64,000 nt of DNA from an uncultured Verrucomicrobia subdivision 3 bacterium (GTDB lineage: Bacteria > Verrucomicrobiota > Verrucomicrobiia > Limisphaerales > UBA11358): the NCBI GenBank assembly GCA_903858275.1, contig CAIOIC010000100.1, forward strand, positions 1 to 64,000, given 5' to 3'. The translations under genes and the position numbers were made by a program. Below the pieces are notes generated by a model. That model had not been told where the DNA came from. It saw only the letters and a list, made by a program, of their open reading frames with translations, and did no database searches. Shown here one piece after another: positions 34,821 to 42,052 of this stretch (the stretch's first letter is position 1; each line of letters opens with the position of its first letter).

Positions 34821-36241
34821 TCCGTGTTCTCCGCGACCAAATTTTCCCGCACTGTTTCACCAAGCGCCCAGCCCAGCCGGCTCAAATCCTGCCGATACAA
34901 AATGATGGGCGAACCGTTGCTCACATCGAAAATGAATTTCACGCGGCGATAGCCGCGGCCGTACGGCCCGACCGCGGCGATATCCGCCGCGAACTGATAG
35001 CTGCGCGTGGTAACGTAATCGCCGCGCGCCAGCGCCGTGATCACCGGACTGGTGTTGCCCAGCGCGTCGATAATCCACGCAATGGAGCCGAGATTGCCGG
35101 GATTCTGCTGGCGATAAGTGACAAGCGTCTGCGCCGCGTTTATCGCTGTTGACTCATCCTGATTCAAGCCCATGAACAAAGCCGTCAGCACTTCAGCGTT
35201 GGCGGTATTGACGTTCACGCGGCCCCGGAAATAGGTGTTGGTGCTCGTCGTCACCTCGCTGGCGATTCTGGCAAAATCGTCCGAGCTCATGCCGATGTTT
35301 TTACAACGCAGGGCCAGTCCCAAAATTCCACGGTAGGGACGCGCGGTCGCGTTGGTCGCAATCAGTTGCGGGACATAGGAAGTGCTGATGCTGGCATTTT
35401 GCAGGAGTGAACGGACCTGGGCGCTCGTCGCCGTGTTCATGTTGGTCAGCGCCGTACTGTCGGAATGAAAATTCGGCTCGCGCGTATAAACCGTGGTGTG
35501 TTCCAGCAGGCCGGAATCCAGTTCGCCATTGCTGTTCAAGTCTTTTTCGTTTTTGTCAGCGACGCCGTTGCGGTTCAAGTCCTCGCCCGCGAGCATTTCC
35601 GCCGAGGCGCCATAAACGAGGCGCAGCTCATCCACCGTCTCGAACGGGGCATATTTCGGCGCGTAACCCAGCGACGTGTAATCGAAAGCGACCAGGCCGT
35701 TCGTGCCGCGCCAGTCCATGATCGCGTCGGCAAAATCGGAATAGATGTTCGGCAGATATTGAAAGATATTGGTGCTGACATTGTTCAAGTTGAGTTTACC
35801 GCCCTCGTCCACCAGGCTGAAATACGGATCGGTGGCATTGCCGCCCGCCGGGTCGCGGCCGATCAGCCAGAACTTCGCGTCCCCGACCGGCACGGCCTCG
35901 CAGCGGAACTGCGTGTTGTCCGGCATCGCACCGTTCGTCGCAAAATTCAGCAATGCGAGACTGACGTAACGCGCCGCGCCTTCGATGGCTTGATCTGCCA
36001 TGAGACCGCTCACGCGATTATCCGAAGCGCGCAGTTCATAAGTCATCTGGTTGGCAAAATACAGCGCGATGCTCACGAGGCCGATGCTCACCCAAAGCAC
36101 GATGATCAGCACAGAACCGGATTGCGATTTACGGCAACGCCTAATCTTCAACCTTGAACCTTCAACATACAATGAAGCACCGCACCGAACGCCGTTGGGC
36201 GTTGGGCGTTGGGCGTTGAATGTTGAATGTTGAATGTTCAT
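34817..36241 (-). CDS. gspK: General secretion pathway protein K (minor pseudopilin)
   Basis: A 474-residue minor pseudopilin. The hydrophobic pilin-like helix is GSVLIIVLWVSIGLVSIALYF. It is followed by a large periplasmic domain with LVDEGGKLNLNNVSTN, DAIMDWRGTNG and YAPFETVDELRLVYG, which are GspK hallmarks, plus a Ca-type loop DLNRNGVADKNEKDLNSNG. GspK caps the pseudopilus tip with GspI and GspJ. ATG 36241 has a GGAGG site 5 bp upstream. The first ~40 residues before the helix, much longer than a normal leader, are partly translated from heptamer repeats. Confidence 0.88.
   Translation of the reverse strand: MNIQHSTFNAQRPTPNGVRCGASLYVEGSRLKIRRCRKSQSGSVLIIVLWVSIGLVSIALYFANQMTYELRASDNRVSGLMADQAIEGAARYVSLALLNFATNGAMPDNTQFRCEAVPVGDAKFWLIGRDPAGGNATDPYFSLVDEGGKLNLNNVSTNIFQYLPNIYSDFADAIMDWRGTNGLVAFDYTSLGYAPKYAPFETVDELRLVYGASAEMLAGEDLNRNGVADKNEKDLNSNGELDSGLLEHTTVYTREPNFHSDSTALTNMNTATSAQVRSLLQNASISTSYVPQLIATNATARPYRGILGLALRCKNIGMSSDDFARIASEVTTSTNTYFRGRVNVNTANAEVLTALFMGLNQDESTAINAAQTLVTYRQQNPGNLGSIAWIIDALGNTSPVITALARGDYVTTRSYQFAADIAAVGPYGRGYRRVKFIFDVSNGSPIILYRQDLSRLGWALGETVRENLVAENTE
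36194..36235. repeat. Tandem heptamers (3 x gttgggc + 3 x gttgaat) in the gspK leader
   Basis: Six contiguous 7-bp units of two types inside the first codons of gspK. A further pair of ttcaacc/ttgaacc-type units lies nearby at about 36149-36168. Confidence 0.9.
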
Positions 36242-36243
36242 TT

Positions 36244-36942
36244 TCAGCCTCCCGTCGCGCTGGTCAAAACCATGTTCGTTCGCGCTACGCAATCAATCGG
36301 CACGACCATCTGAATCGGCTCTCTGGCGTTGCCGCCGGCCATCTGGATTTCCACGCGCACGGCGAGCGGCAGATTGGTATAAAGTGAGGTCGCATCGCTG
36401 GTATCCCAGGTTTCCTGCCAGCGCGAGCCGTCAAAGCAGGTAAATTTTACGCTCTCGACGCTGCCCAGCATCAGTTGATCCTCCACCTCGGGGGTGCCGC
36501 TGAGGGAAAGCAGATTTCGCGTCACGCTGCGAAATAAATCGCGCCGTCCGGCAACCTCCGTGGAATTCTTTAATTCGTAAGTCACCCGCTGAATGTCCGC
36601 CCACGGCGAATTGACGCTCAAGGCCCCCGTTGCAGTGAACATCTCCACCGCCACCGGTTCGCTCGCGCCCAGGCTGGTGATCGTGCCCGCCCTGAAGCTG
36701 CCGGACAAAAATTTACTGGTGCCATTGGTGGGCGGGACGACACATTGCAAATCGCGGCGCAGGAACGTCACCGCCTGATCCAGCGGCGTGGCGGCATCCA
36801 CCGCTTCGGTCGTCACCCGGCGCAAATGCAGCGCCGTGAACAGCACGGCGTTCACCGCCGCGAGCACGATGGCGGCCACGCCGATGGCGAGAATCATCTC
36901 GACCAGCGTGAACGCGCTTTGCCTGTTCGTTGCAATTTTCAC
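36244..36942 (-). CDS. gspJ: General secretion pathway protein J (minor pseudopilin)
   Basis: A 232-residue pseudopilin. The prepilin-type motif is SAFTLVEMILAIGVAAIVLAA with cleavage before F. The periplasmic part has LDQAVTFLRRDLQCVVPPTNG and VESVKFTCFDGSRW, typical of GspJ. The start is GTG 36942, overlapping the gspI stop by 4 bp; the much longer ORF to 37146 is spurious. Confidence 0.85.
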   Translation of the reverse strand: MKIATNRQSAFTLVEMILAIGVAAIVLAAVNAVLFTALHLRRVTTEAVDAATPLDQAVTFLRRDLQCVVPPTNGTSKFLSGSFRAGTITSLGASEPVAVEMFTATGALSVNSPWADIQRVTYELKNSTEVAGRRDLFRSVTRNLLSLSGTPEVEDQLMLGSVESVKFTCFDGSRWQETWDTSDATSLYTNLPLAVRVEIQMAGGNAREPIQMVVPIDCVARTNMVLTSATGG

Positions 36943-37370
36943 TTCGTCAAATTCATCGTGGTCACCCCTGCCTGGGTGGCCAGCGTTTCCAGTTTCACCG
37001 AATAATCTTTGCCTTGCGCGGTGAACTTCACTTCCGCGGTCACCATCTGCAGGGCCGAATCCTCCGCCCAGGCCTGGCTGGACAGCGTCCAGTTGAATTC
37101 CCGGCCGCCTTCCGTCACCGTGCCGCTTTGCCTGCCGGTGTTCCAATTTGTCGTCACCAGACTTTCATTCAAAACCCGGTCCGCGATGCGCGCCGCCGAG
37201 CCTTTTCGCGCGCCGACTTCGCCCGCCAGGCTCGCGATGTGCATCGCCTCGATCGCCGCCGGAATCACGATGGCGAGAAACAGCATGGCCGCCAGCACCT
37301 CGGCCAGCGTGAAGGCCCGGCAGCGGCGCGGCGCGGCGCGGCGCTTATTTCTCGGTATCGCGAATTTCAT
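36939..37370 (-). CDS. gspI: General secretion pathway protein I (minor pseudopilin)
   Basis: A 143-residue pseudopilin. The leader is basic (KRRAAPRRCR), followed by AFTLAEVLAAMLFLAIVIPAA as the processed N-terminal helix. The C-terminal domain is short, as expected for GspI. It overlaps gspH by 26 bp and gspJ by 4 bp. Confidence 0.82.
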   Translation of the reverse strand: MKFAIPRNKRRAAPRRCRAFTLAEVLAAMLFLAIVIPAAIEAMHIASLAGEVGARKGSAARIADRVLNESLVTTNWNTGRQSGTVTEGGREFNWTLSSQAWAEDSALQMVTAEVKFTAQGKDYSVKLETLATQAGVTTMNLTK

Positions 37371-37863
37371 ATCCCAACCGCGTTTTGCCGAGCACCAGCC
37401 AGCGCGAAAACCCGGCGCTATCCGTCAATTTCAAAGTCTGCGGACTGTTTTCGTCCACCGTGCCATCCGCCGTAAATTTTACCGCCGGCAAATTCTGAAA
37501 CGTCGGCGGCGTTTCCGCGCTGCCGCTCACCACGGCGATTTGCAGCGTGGAATCCAGATTCAGATTCTCCGCCTTCGCATCCCCGTCCGGCCCGCTCGTT
37601 TCGGCTTGCAGGCCGTAAGCGCCCTGTTTCTCGTCCACCCATAGCACCATCGTCGCGCCTTCCGAAACCGCGCGGCTCTGGCCCGCGTGCATCAGCGCCG
37701 CCAGCCGCCGCGCCTCAGAATCCAACGCCCGCCCGCGCACAAAATTCGACAGCGCCGGCGCCGCGAGCGACGTGACAATCACCAGCAACGCCAGCACGAG
37801 AATCAATTCGACCAGCGTGAAGGCGCGCCGGCGAAAATTATTTTGTCCAGTTGCCAACATCAT
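37345..37863 (-). CDS. gspH: General secretion pathway protein H (minor pseudopilin)
   Basis: A 172-residue pseudopilin with RAFTLVELILVLALLVIVTSL as the prepilin segment and a GspH-like globular domain (DSEARRLAALMHAGQSRAVSEG, VKFTADGTVDEN). ATG 37863 (or 37860) is preferred; it overlaps the gspG end by 26 bp. Confidence 0.82.
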   Translation of the reverse strand: MMLATGQNNFRRRAFTLVELILVLALLVIVTSLAAPALSNFVRGRALDSEARRLAALMHAGQSRAVSEGATMVLWVDEKQGAYGLQAETSGPDGDAKAENLNLDSTLQIAVVSGSAETPPTFQNLPAVKFTADGTVDENSPQTLKLTDSAGFSRWLVLGKTRLGYEIRDTEK

Positions 37864-38269
37864 CTTCCGTGCCTTCTTTGGCATCCTGGCCGATCGACAG
37901 CAAGTCAAAGGAGCTCGGGTTGTGTTTGCCGGGAAAATAATAAACGTAATTGTTTCCCCACGGATCCTGCGGAACTTTTTCCAGATACGGCCCGTGCCAG
38001 TTCTTGGCGTTGCTCGGCGCGGTCACCAGATCCTGGATACTCTTCGGGTAAAAGCCGTTGTCCACTTCGAACGCATCGAGCGCGGTCTTGATGGAGGAGA
38101 TGTCGGCGTGCGCGGCCGTGGCGCGGGCTTGTTCGCTGCGGCCGACAATTTTCGGGATCACCAGCGCCGCGAGAATGCCGATGATGGTGACGACCAGCAG
38201 CATTTCGACCAGCGTGAAGGCGCGGCGCAGTTTCGTTGTCTGGATGAGGGGTTTGATTTGGAGGTTCAT
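37838..38269 (-). CDS. gspG: General secretion pathway protein G (major pseudopilin)
   Basis: A 143-residue major pseudopilin. The prepilin motif is RAFTLVEMLLVVTIIGILAAL with Glu at +5. The GspG core follows: ISSIKTALDAFEVDNGFYP, WHGPYLEKVPQDPWGNNYVY and FDLLSIGQDAKEGTEDD (the Ca-binding end). It polymerises into the periplasmic pseudopilus. The prepilin peptidase gene is not in the window. Confidence 0.95.
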   Translation of the reverse strand: MNLQIKPLIQTTKLRRAFTLVEMLLVVTIIGILAALVIPKIVGRSEQARATAAHADISSIKTALDAFEVDNGFYPKSIQDLVTAPSNAKNWHGPYLEKVPQDPWGNNYVYYFPGKHNPSSFDLLSIGQDAKEGTEDDVGNWTK

Positions 38270-38281
38270 AAAGGTTCCGGG

Positions 38282-39535
38282 TTATTTGATGTAATCCTGC
38301 AATGAAAATACGGGCAACAGCATCGAGATGAAAATGACGCCGATGAATCCGGCGATGAGAAACAGCATCAGCGGTTCCGCAAAGGCGACGGCGGTCTTCA
38401 AATTGCGGTCCAGATCCACTTCCGTGACGCTGGCCACGCGGATCAATTCCACATCCAGTTTGCCGCTCTCTTCCGCGACGGAAATCATTTCCAGGACCGC
38501 GCCCGAAAAAAGCGCCTTGCAGTCGCCCAGACTCTGGCCGAGCCGGCCGCCCTGCTGCACGCGTTCGATGGACTGGCCGACGGCATCCACCAGAATCTGA
38601 TTGCCGATGGACCGGCGCGAGACATTCAAGCCCTGCACCAGCGGCACGCCGGCGCTGAGCAGCGTGCCCAGCATCCGGCAGAAACGGGCCATCGCGAATT
38701 GCGCGATGAGCGGGCCGACGAGCGGCGATTTCAAAACGATGCCTTCCCACGAGCGCTTGCCCTTTTCGGAGACAAACCACGCCCGCACGAGAAAAGCAAC
38801 CGCCCCAATCCCCAGGGCGACCAACACCCCATACGACCGCACGAGGTGGCTCAAGCCGATGACCAGTTGGGTGATCAGCGGCAACGAACCATGGACGCTG
38901 GCAAAAACCTTTTGAAATTTCGGGATGAAGAAAACCAGGAGCACCGTCAGCACCACCAGCGCGAGAAACAACAGGATGCACGGATAAATCATCGCCGTAA
39001 GCACCTTGGATTTAAGCTCTTTTTCCCGCGTCTGAAAATCGGCGATCTGCGCCAGCACCACGTCGAGGAAGCCGCCCGCCTCGCCCGCCTCCACCATCGC
39101 TACATAGACGCGCGGAAACGTATCCGGCGATTGCGCCATCGCGTTCGCCAGCGACATGCCGTCCACCACGAGGTCGTGGACCTGCTTCCACTTTGCCTGC
39201 GCCGCCGGCGACGAGGATTCCTTGTAAAGAATGACCAGGGCGCGGCTCAGGGGCACGCCGGCTGCGAGCAAGCTGGAAAGCAGGCGGGTGAAATTTTCCA
39301 GCTCCTTCGCCGAAACTTTTTTGGATTCAAACTTGAAAGAAACATTGCCGAGATTGCCGGGCGCGCCCGCCGAAGCGGAACCGGTTTTTCCCGCCGCCGG
39401 TTTTTCCGCAAGGTTCACCGGACGCAAACCGAGCGTTTCCATCTGCCGCATGGCGTCCGGACGACTTCCCGCCTCGAGCACGCCTTCGGCCATTTTGCCG
39501 TTGGCTTGCAATGCTTTGTAGGAAAACGTCGGCAT
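38282..39535 (-). CDS. gspF: General secretion pathway protein F (inner-membrane platform)
   Basis: A 417-residue platform protein with two GspF domains. Three membrane segments are visible: ILLFLALVVLTVLLVFFI (~residue 190), SYGVLVALGIGAVAFLVRAW (~240) and the C-terminal LMLFLIAGFIGVIFISMLLPVF. MVEAGEAGGFLDVVLAQIADF and ISVAEESGKLDVELIRVA are the paired repeats of the family. It starts 10 bp after gspE. Confidence 0.95.
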   Translation of the reverse strand: MPTFSYKALQANGKMAEGVLEAGSRPDAMRQMETLGLRPVNLAEKPAAGKTGSASAGAPGNLGNVSFKFESKKVSAKELENFTRLLSSLLAAGVPLSRALVILYKESSSPAAQAKWKQVHDLVVDGMSLANAMAQSPDTFPRVYVAMVEAGEAGGFLDVVLAQIADFQTREKELKSKVLTAMIYPCILLFLALVVLTVLLVFFIPKFQKVFASVHGSLPLITQLVIGLSHLVRSYGVLVALGIGAVAFLVRAWFVSEKGKRSWEGIVLKSPLVGPLIAQFAMARFCRMLGTLLSAGVPLVQGLNVSRRSIGNQILVDAVGQSIERVQQGGRLGQSLGDCKALFSGAVLEMISVAEESGKLDVELIRVASVTEVDLDRNLKTAVAFAEPLMLFLIAGFIGVIFISMLLPVFSLQDYIK

Positions 39536-39545
39536 GACAAATTGT

Positions 39546-41267
39546 TCAGCGCGCCACCGCGAGGCTTGCGGCGGATTCCCCGGATTCGACTTTTTGCGAG
39601 CGCTCGACTTCCTTCGCCGTCGTGACGCTCAACACTTCCTCAACCGTCGTCACCCCGGCCGCGACGAGCCGCCAGCCGTCCTCCGCGAGCGTCGTCATGC
39701 CGGCGCGGCGCGCGGCGTTCCGGATTTGGTCCGTGGAAGCGGATTTTAAAATCAACTGGCGGATTTCCTCGTCCGTGTCCATCCACTCAAAAATCGCGTG
39801 CCGGCCGAAGAATCCGGTGTTGCGGCATTCGCGACAACCCACGGATTTATAAATGACTTTGTCCACCGCGATGCCGAGCTTGGCCTTCAACGTCTGCGCT
39901 GTCGCGGAATCGTCTGCTTTTTTGCAGTGCGGGCAGAGCACGCGGACGAGGCGTTGGGCGAGCACCGCTTCGAGCGACGAAGCGACGAGATACGGTTCCA
40001 CCCCCATGTCCACCAGGCGCGTGAGCGCGCCGGGCGCGTCGTTGGTGTGCAGCGTGGAAAACACCAAATGGCCGGTGAGCGACGCCTGCACGGCAATCTG
40101 CGCGGTTTCCGCATCGCGAATTTCGCCGATGAGAATCACGTCCGGGTCGTGGCGAAGAATCGAGCGCAGTCCGCGGGCAAAAGTGAGTCCGGATTTTTCG
40201 TTGACCTGGATTTGATTGACGCCTTTGAGCTGGTATTCCACCGGGTCTTCCACGGTGATGATTTTGCGGACGGCATCGTTGATTTCGTTCAGCGCCGTGT
40301 AGAGCGTGGAAGTTTTGCCGGAGCCGGTCGGGCCGGTGACCAGAATGATTCCGTGCGGCATGCCGAGAACGTGTTGAAAATGCTCCAGCTCGCGCTGGTT
40401 CATCCCGATTTCACCTAGTCCGCGCAGGGTGGAATTCTGCCGCAGCAAACGCATCACCACGGCTTCGCCGTGCAGCATCGGAATCACGGAAACCCGGATG
40501 TCCACCTCGGCCTGCTCGATGCGCACCTTGATGCGGCCGTCTTGCGGCAGGCGTTTTTCCGCGATGTTGAGATGGCTCAGGATTTTCACGCGCGAAACAA
40601 TGGCCGGCTGAAAACGCTTGAGCTGGGCCGGCACGGGAACTTCCTGCAATTCGCCGTCAATGCGGTAGCGGATGCGGAATTCATCCTCAAACGGCTCGAG
40701 GTGGACGTCCGATGCGCGCAGCTCAATCGCGTCTTTCAAGACCTGGTTGACGAACCGGATGATGGAGGCCTCGTCCTCTTCGCCGCTGTCGAGATCGTTG
40801 CCCTCGGCATTTTCGTCCAGAACTTGCAGGCCTTTTTCCTCGTCGAGGGTGCCGATGGTGTCCGCGCCGACGCCGAGGCGCTTCTTGATTTCGCGCTGGA
40901 TGGCTTCGCTCGCGGCCAGCACCGGCCTGAGGTTCAAGCCGGTCAGGGTTTTAAGCGCATCAAATCCCTGCGTGGCAAAAAGCCGGCTGGTGGCAACCTC
41001 CACCATGCCGTTCACCCGCTGCAGCGGAAGCAATTCCTCCTTCAGCAAAATGCGCGCGGGAAAGAGCGAGAGGATCTGACGATCCGGCTCCACGTCTTCG
41101 AGCGTCGTGAAGCTGAGTCCGTATTCCTTCGCGAGCCAGCGGAGAATTTCTTCTTCGCTGCGCAGCGGCAGCTTGGCGAGCGTGTCGGCATCGAGCGACG
41201 ACAGTTGCCGGGACGCCACCATGCGTTCCAGCAACTGCCGGGAATCCTGAGCCGGTGTGGTCGCCAT
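39546..41267 (-). CDS. gspE: General secretion pathway ATPase GspE
   Basis: A 573-residue secretion ATPase. N-terminal N1E-like domains come first, then the ATPase core with Walker A GPTGSGKTSTLYTALNEI near residue 312, an Asp box ITVEDPVEYQLKGVNQIQVN, Walker B DPDVILIGEIRDAET, and the His box FSTLHTNDAPGALTRLVDMG. The zinc-binding tetracysteine CPHCKK ... GCRECRNTGF is intact. It powers pseudopilus assembly on the cytoplasmic face. 26 bp after the upstream exported protein gene. Confidence 0.96.
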   Translation of the reverse strand: MATTPAQDSRQLLERMVASRQLSSLDADTLAKLPLRSEEEILRWLAKEYGLSFTTLEDVEPDRQILSLFPARILLKEELLPLQRVNGMVEVATSRLFATQGFDALKTLTGLNLRPVLAASEAIQREIKKRLGVGADTIGTLDEEKGLQVLDENAEGNDLDSGEEDEASIIRFVNQVLKDAIELRASDVHLEPFEDEFRIRYRIDGELQEVPVPAQLKRFQPAIVSRVKILSHLNIAEKRLPQDGRIKVRIEQAEVDIRVSVIPMLHGEAVVMRLLRQNSTLRGLGEIGMNQRELEHFQHVLGMPHGIILVTGPTGSGKTSTLYTALNEINDAVRKIITVEDPVEYQLKGVNQIQVNEKSGLTFARGLRSILRHDPDVILIGEIRDAETAQIAVQASLTGHLVFSTLHTNDAPGALTRLVDMGVEPYLVASSLEAVLAQRLVRVLCPHCKKADDSATAQTLKAKLGIAVDKVIYKSVGCRECRNTGFFGRHAIFEWMDTDEEIRQLILKSASTDQIRNAARRAGMTTLAEDGWRLVAAGVTTVEEVLSVTTAKEVERSQKVESGESAASLAVAR

Positions 41268-41293
41268 GAATCGTCAGCTTTCGCTTTGAGGGT

Positions 41294-41860
41294 TTAGTTC
41301 ACCAGGCCGACCAGGACGGCTTGCGCCTCCTGTTTGGTGGTGAGCACCGTTTTTAGTTCAGCCTGCGCCGCTTCCAGCTTGTCTTGTTTGATCTTCTGCG
41401 CGGCTTTGTATTTGGCGAGCAAATCCTTTACCTGTCCGGCCGGCGCATTGTCATCCAGTGCTTTTTGCAGCGCTTCCGCCTCGGGGCTGGGCTGGCCGAA
41501 CCCGGTGCGGGAACGGGTGCTGGCTTGATCGCCATTGTTACCGCCCCGACTGCGTCCACCCATGAGGCCGCGCAACTGGCCGCTGCGCGCCGCGATCTGG
41601 GCTTCCATGACTTTCTGCACGATTGGTTTCACAGCTTCCCACTCCACGTCGTTCGTGAATCCAAGGCGGTCCCGCGTTCCCTCCAGCATGCGCTGTTGGA
41701 ACTGTGCCGGATCGAAATTGCCGCCCCCAGTGCGATTGCGCGGCTGGCCATCGGTGCCGGCGGGTTTGGGGGTGGCGGTGTCCTGTGCCAGCAGGCTGGT
41801 CGCGCTGATGGCCAGCGTGACTGCCATCGCGCACAAGGTAATAATGCGATTAAGTTTCAT
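41294..41860 (-). CDS. Exported Gly/Gln-rich protein heading the T2SS operon
   Basis: A 188-residue protein with a signal peptide (ITLCAMAVTLAISATSLLA). It has no recognised domain: a Gly/Arg/Asn-rich stretch (residues ~95-125) and a helical C-terminus (LLAKYKAAQKIKQDKLEAAQ). ATG 41860 was chosen. It lies directly behind a sigma-54-type promoter and 26 bp before gspE, so it could be a periplasmic accessory or a substrate; that is inference from position only. Confidence 0.75.
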   Translation of the reverse strand: MKLNRIITLCAMAVTLAISATSLLAQDTATPKPAGTDGQPRNRTGGGNFDPAQFQQRMLEGTRDRLGFTNDVEWEAVKPIVQKVMEAQIAARSGQLRGLMGGRSRGGNNGDQASTRSRTGFGQPSPEAEALQKALDDNAPAGQVKDLLAKYKAAQKIKQDKLEAAQAELKTVLTTKQEAQAVLVGLVN

Positions 41861-41940
41861 GGAATTATTTTTGGTTTGTGAATGTTGGTTGGTTTCAGTC
41901 CGCGCTGTCACTTTTGTGAAAGCTTGGTTTGGCACTCATA

Positions 41941-41956
41941 TGCAATATATATGCCA
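41941..41956 (-). promoter_or_regulatory. Sigma-54 (-24/-12) promoter of the T2SS operon
   Basis: On the minus strand TGGCATATATATTGCA fits the consensus TGGCAC-N5-TTGCA, with GG and GC exactly 10 bp apart. It lies about 80 bp before the first gene of the operon. An NtrC-type sigma-54 activator is encoded at the operon's far end. Confidence 0.7.
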
Positions 41957-42006
41957 CAACTAAAGATCCGGCTTTCCCAGCAAATCAGCGAAATCGCCAG
42001 CGCAAA

Positions 42007-42037
42007 ATCTGCGCACCCCGGCGCCGGCTGCGCAGAT
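42007..42037. promoter_or_regulatory. Perfect inverted repeat: ftsK-like operon terminator or activator site
   Basis: Arms ATCTGCGCA and TGCGCAGAT (9 bp, perfect) flank a 13-bp GC palindrome-rich spacer. Read on the minus strand it is a hairpin followed by a short TTTT, 16 bp after the FtsK-like stop, which fits a terminator. It also lies about 80-110 bp upstream of the predicted sigma-54 start, where NtrC-type activators bind. Both readings are possible. Confidence 0.55.
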
Positions 42038-42052
42038 ATTGCATGCGCCGGT

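Noticed and set aside
41932-41948. Second sigma-54 promoter on the plus strand (TTGGCACTCATATGCAAT)
   Set aside because: GG and GC are 9 bp apart instead of 10 and no plus-strand gene follows; the minus-strand site has exact spacing and leads into the T2SS operon.
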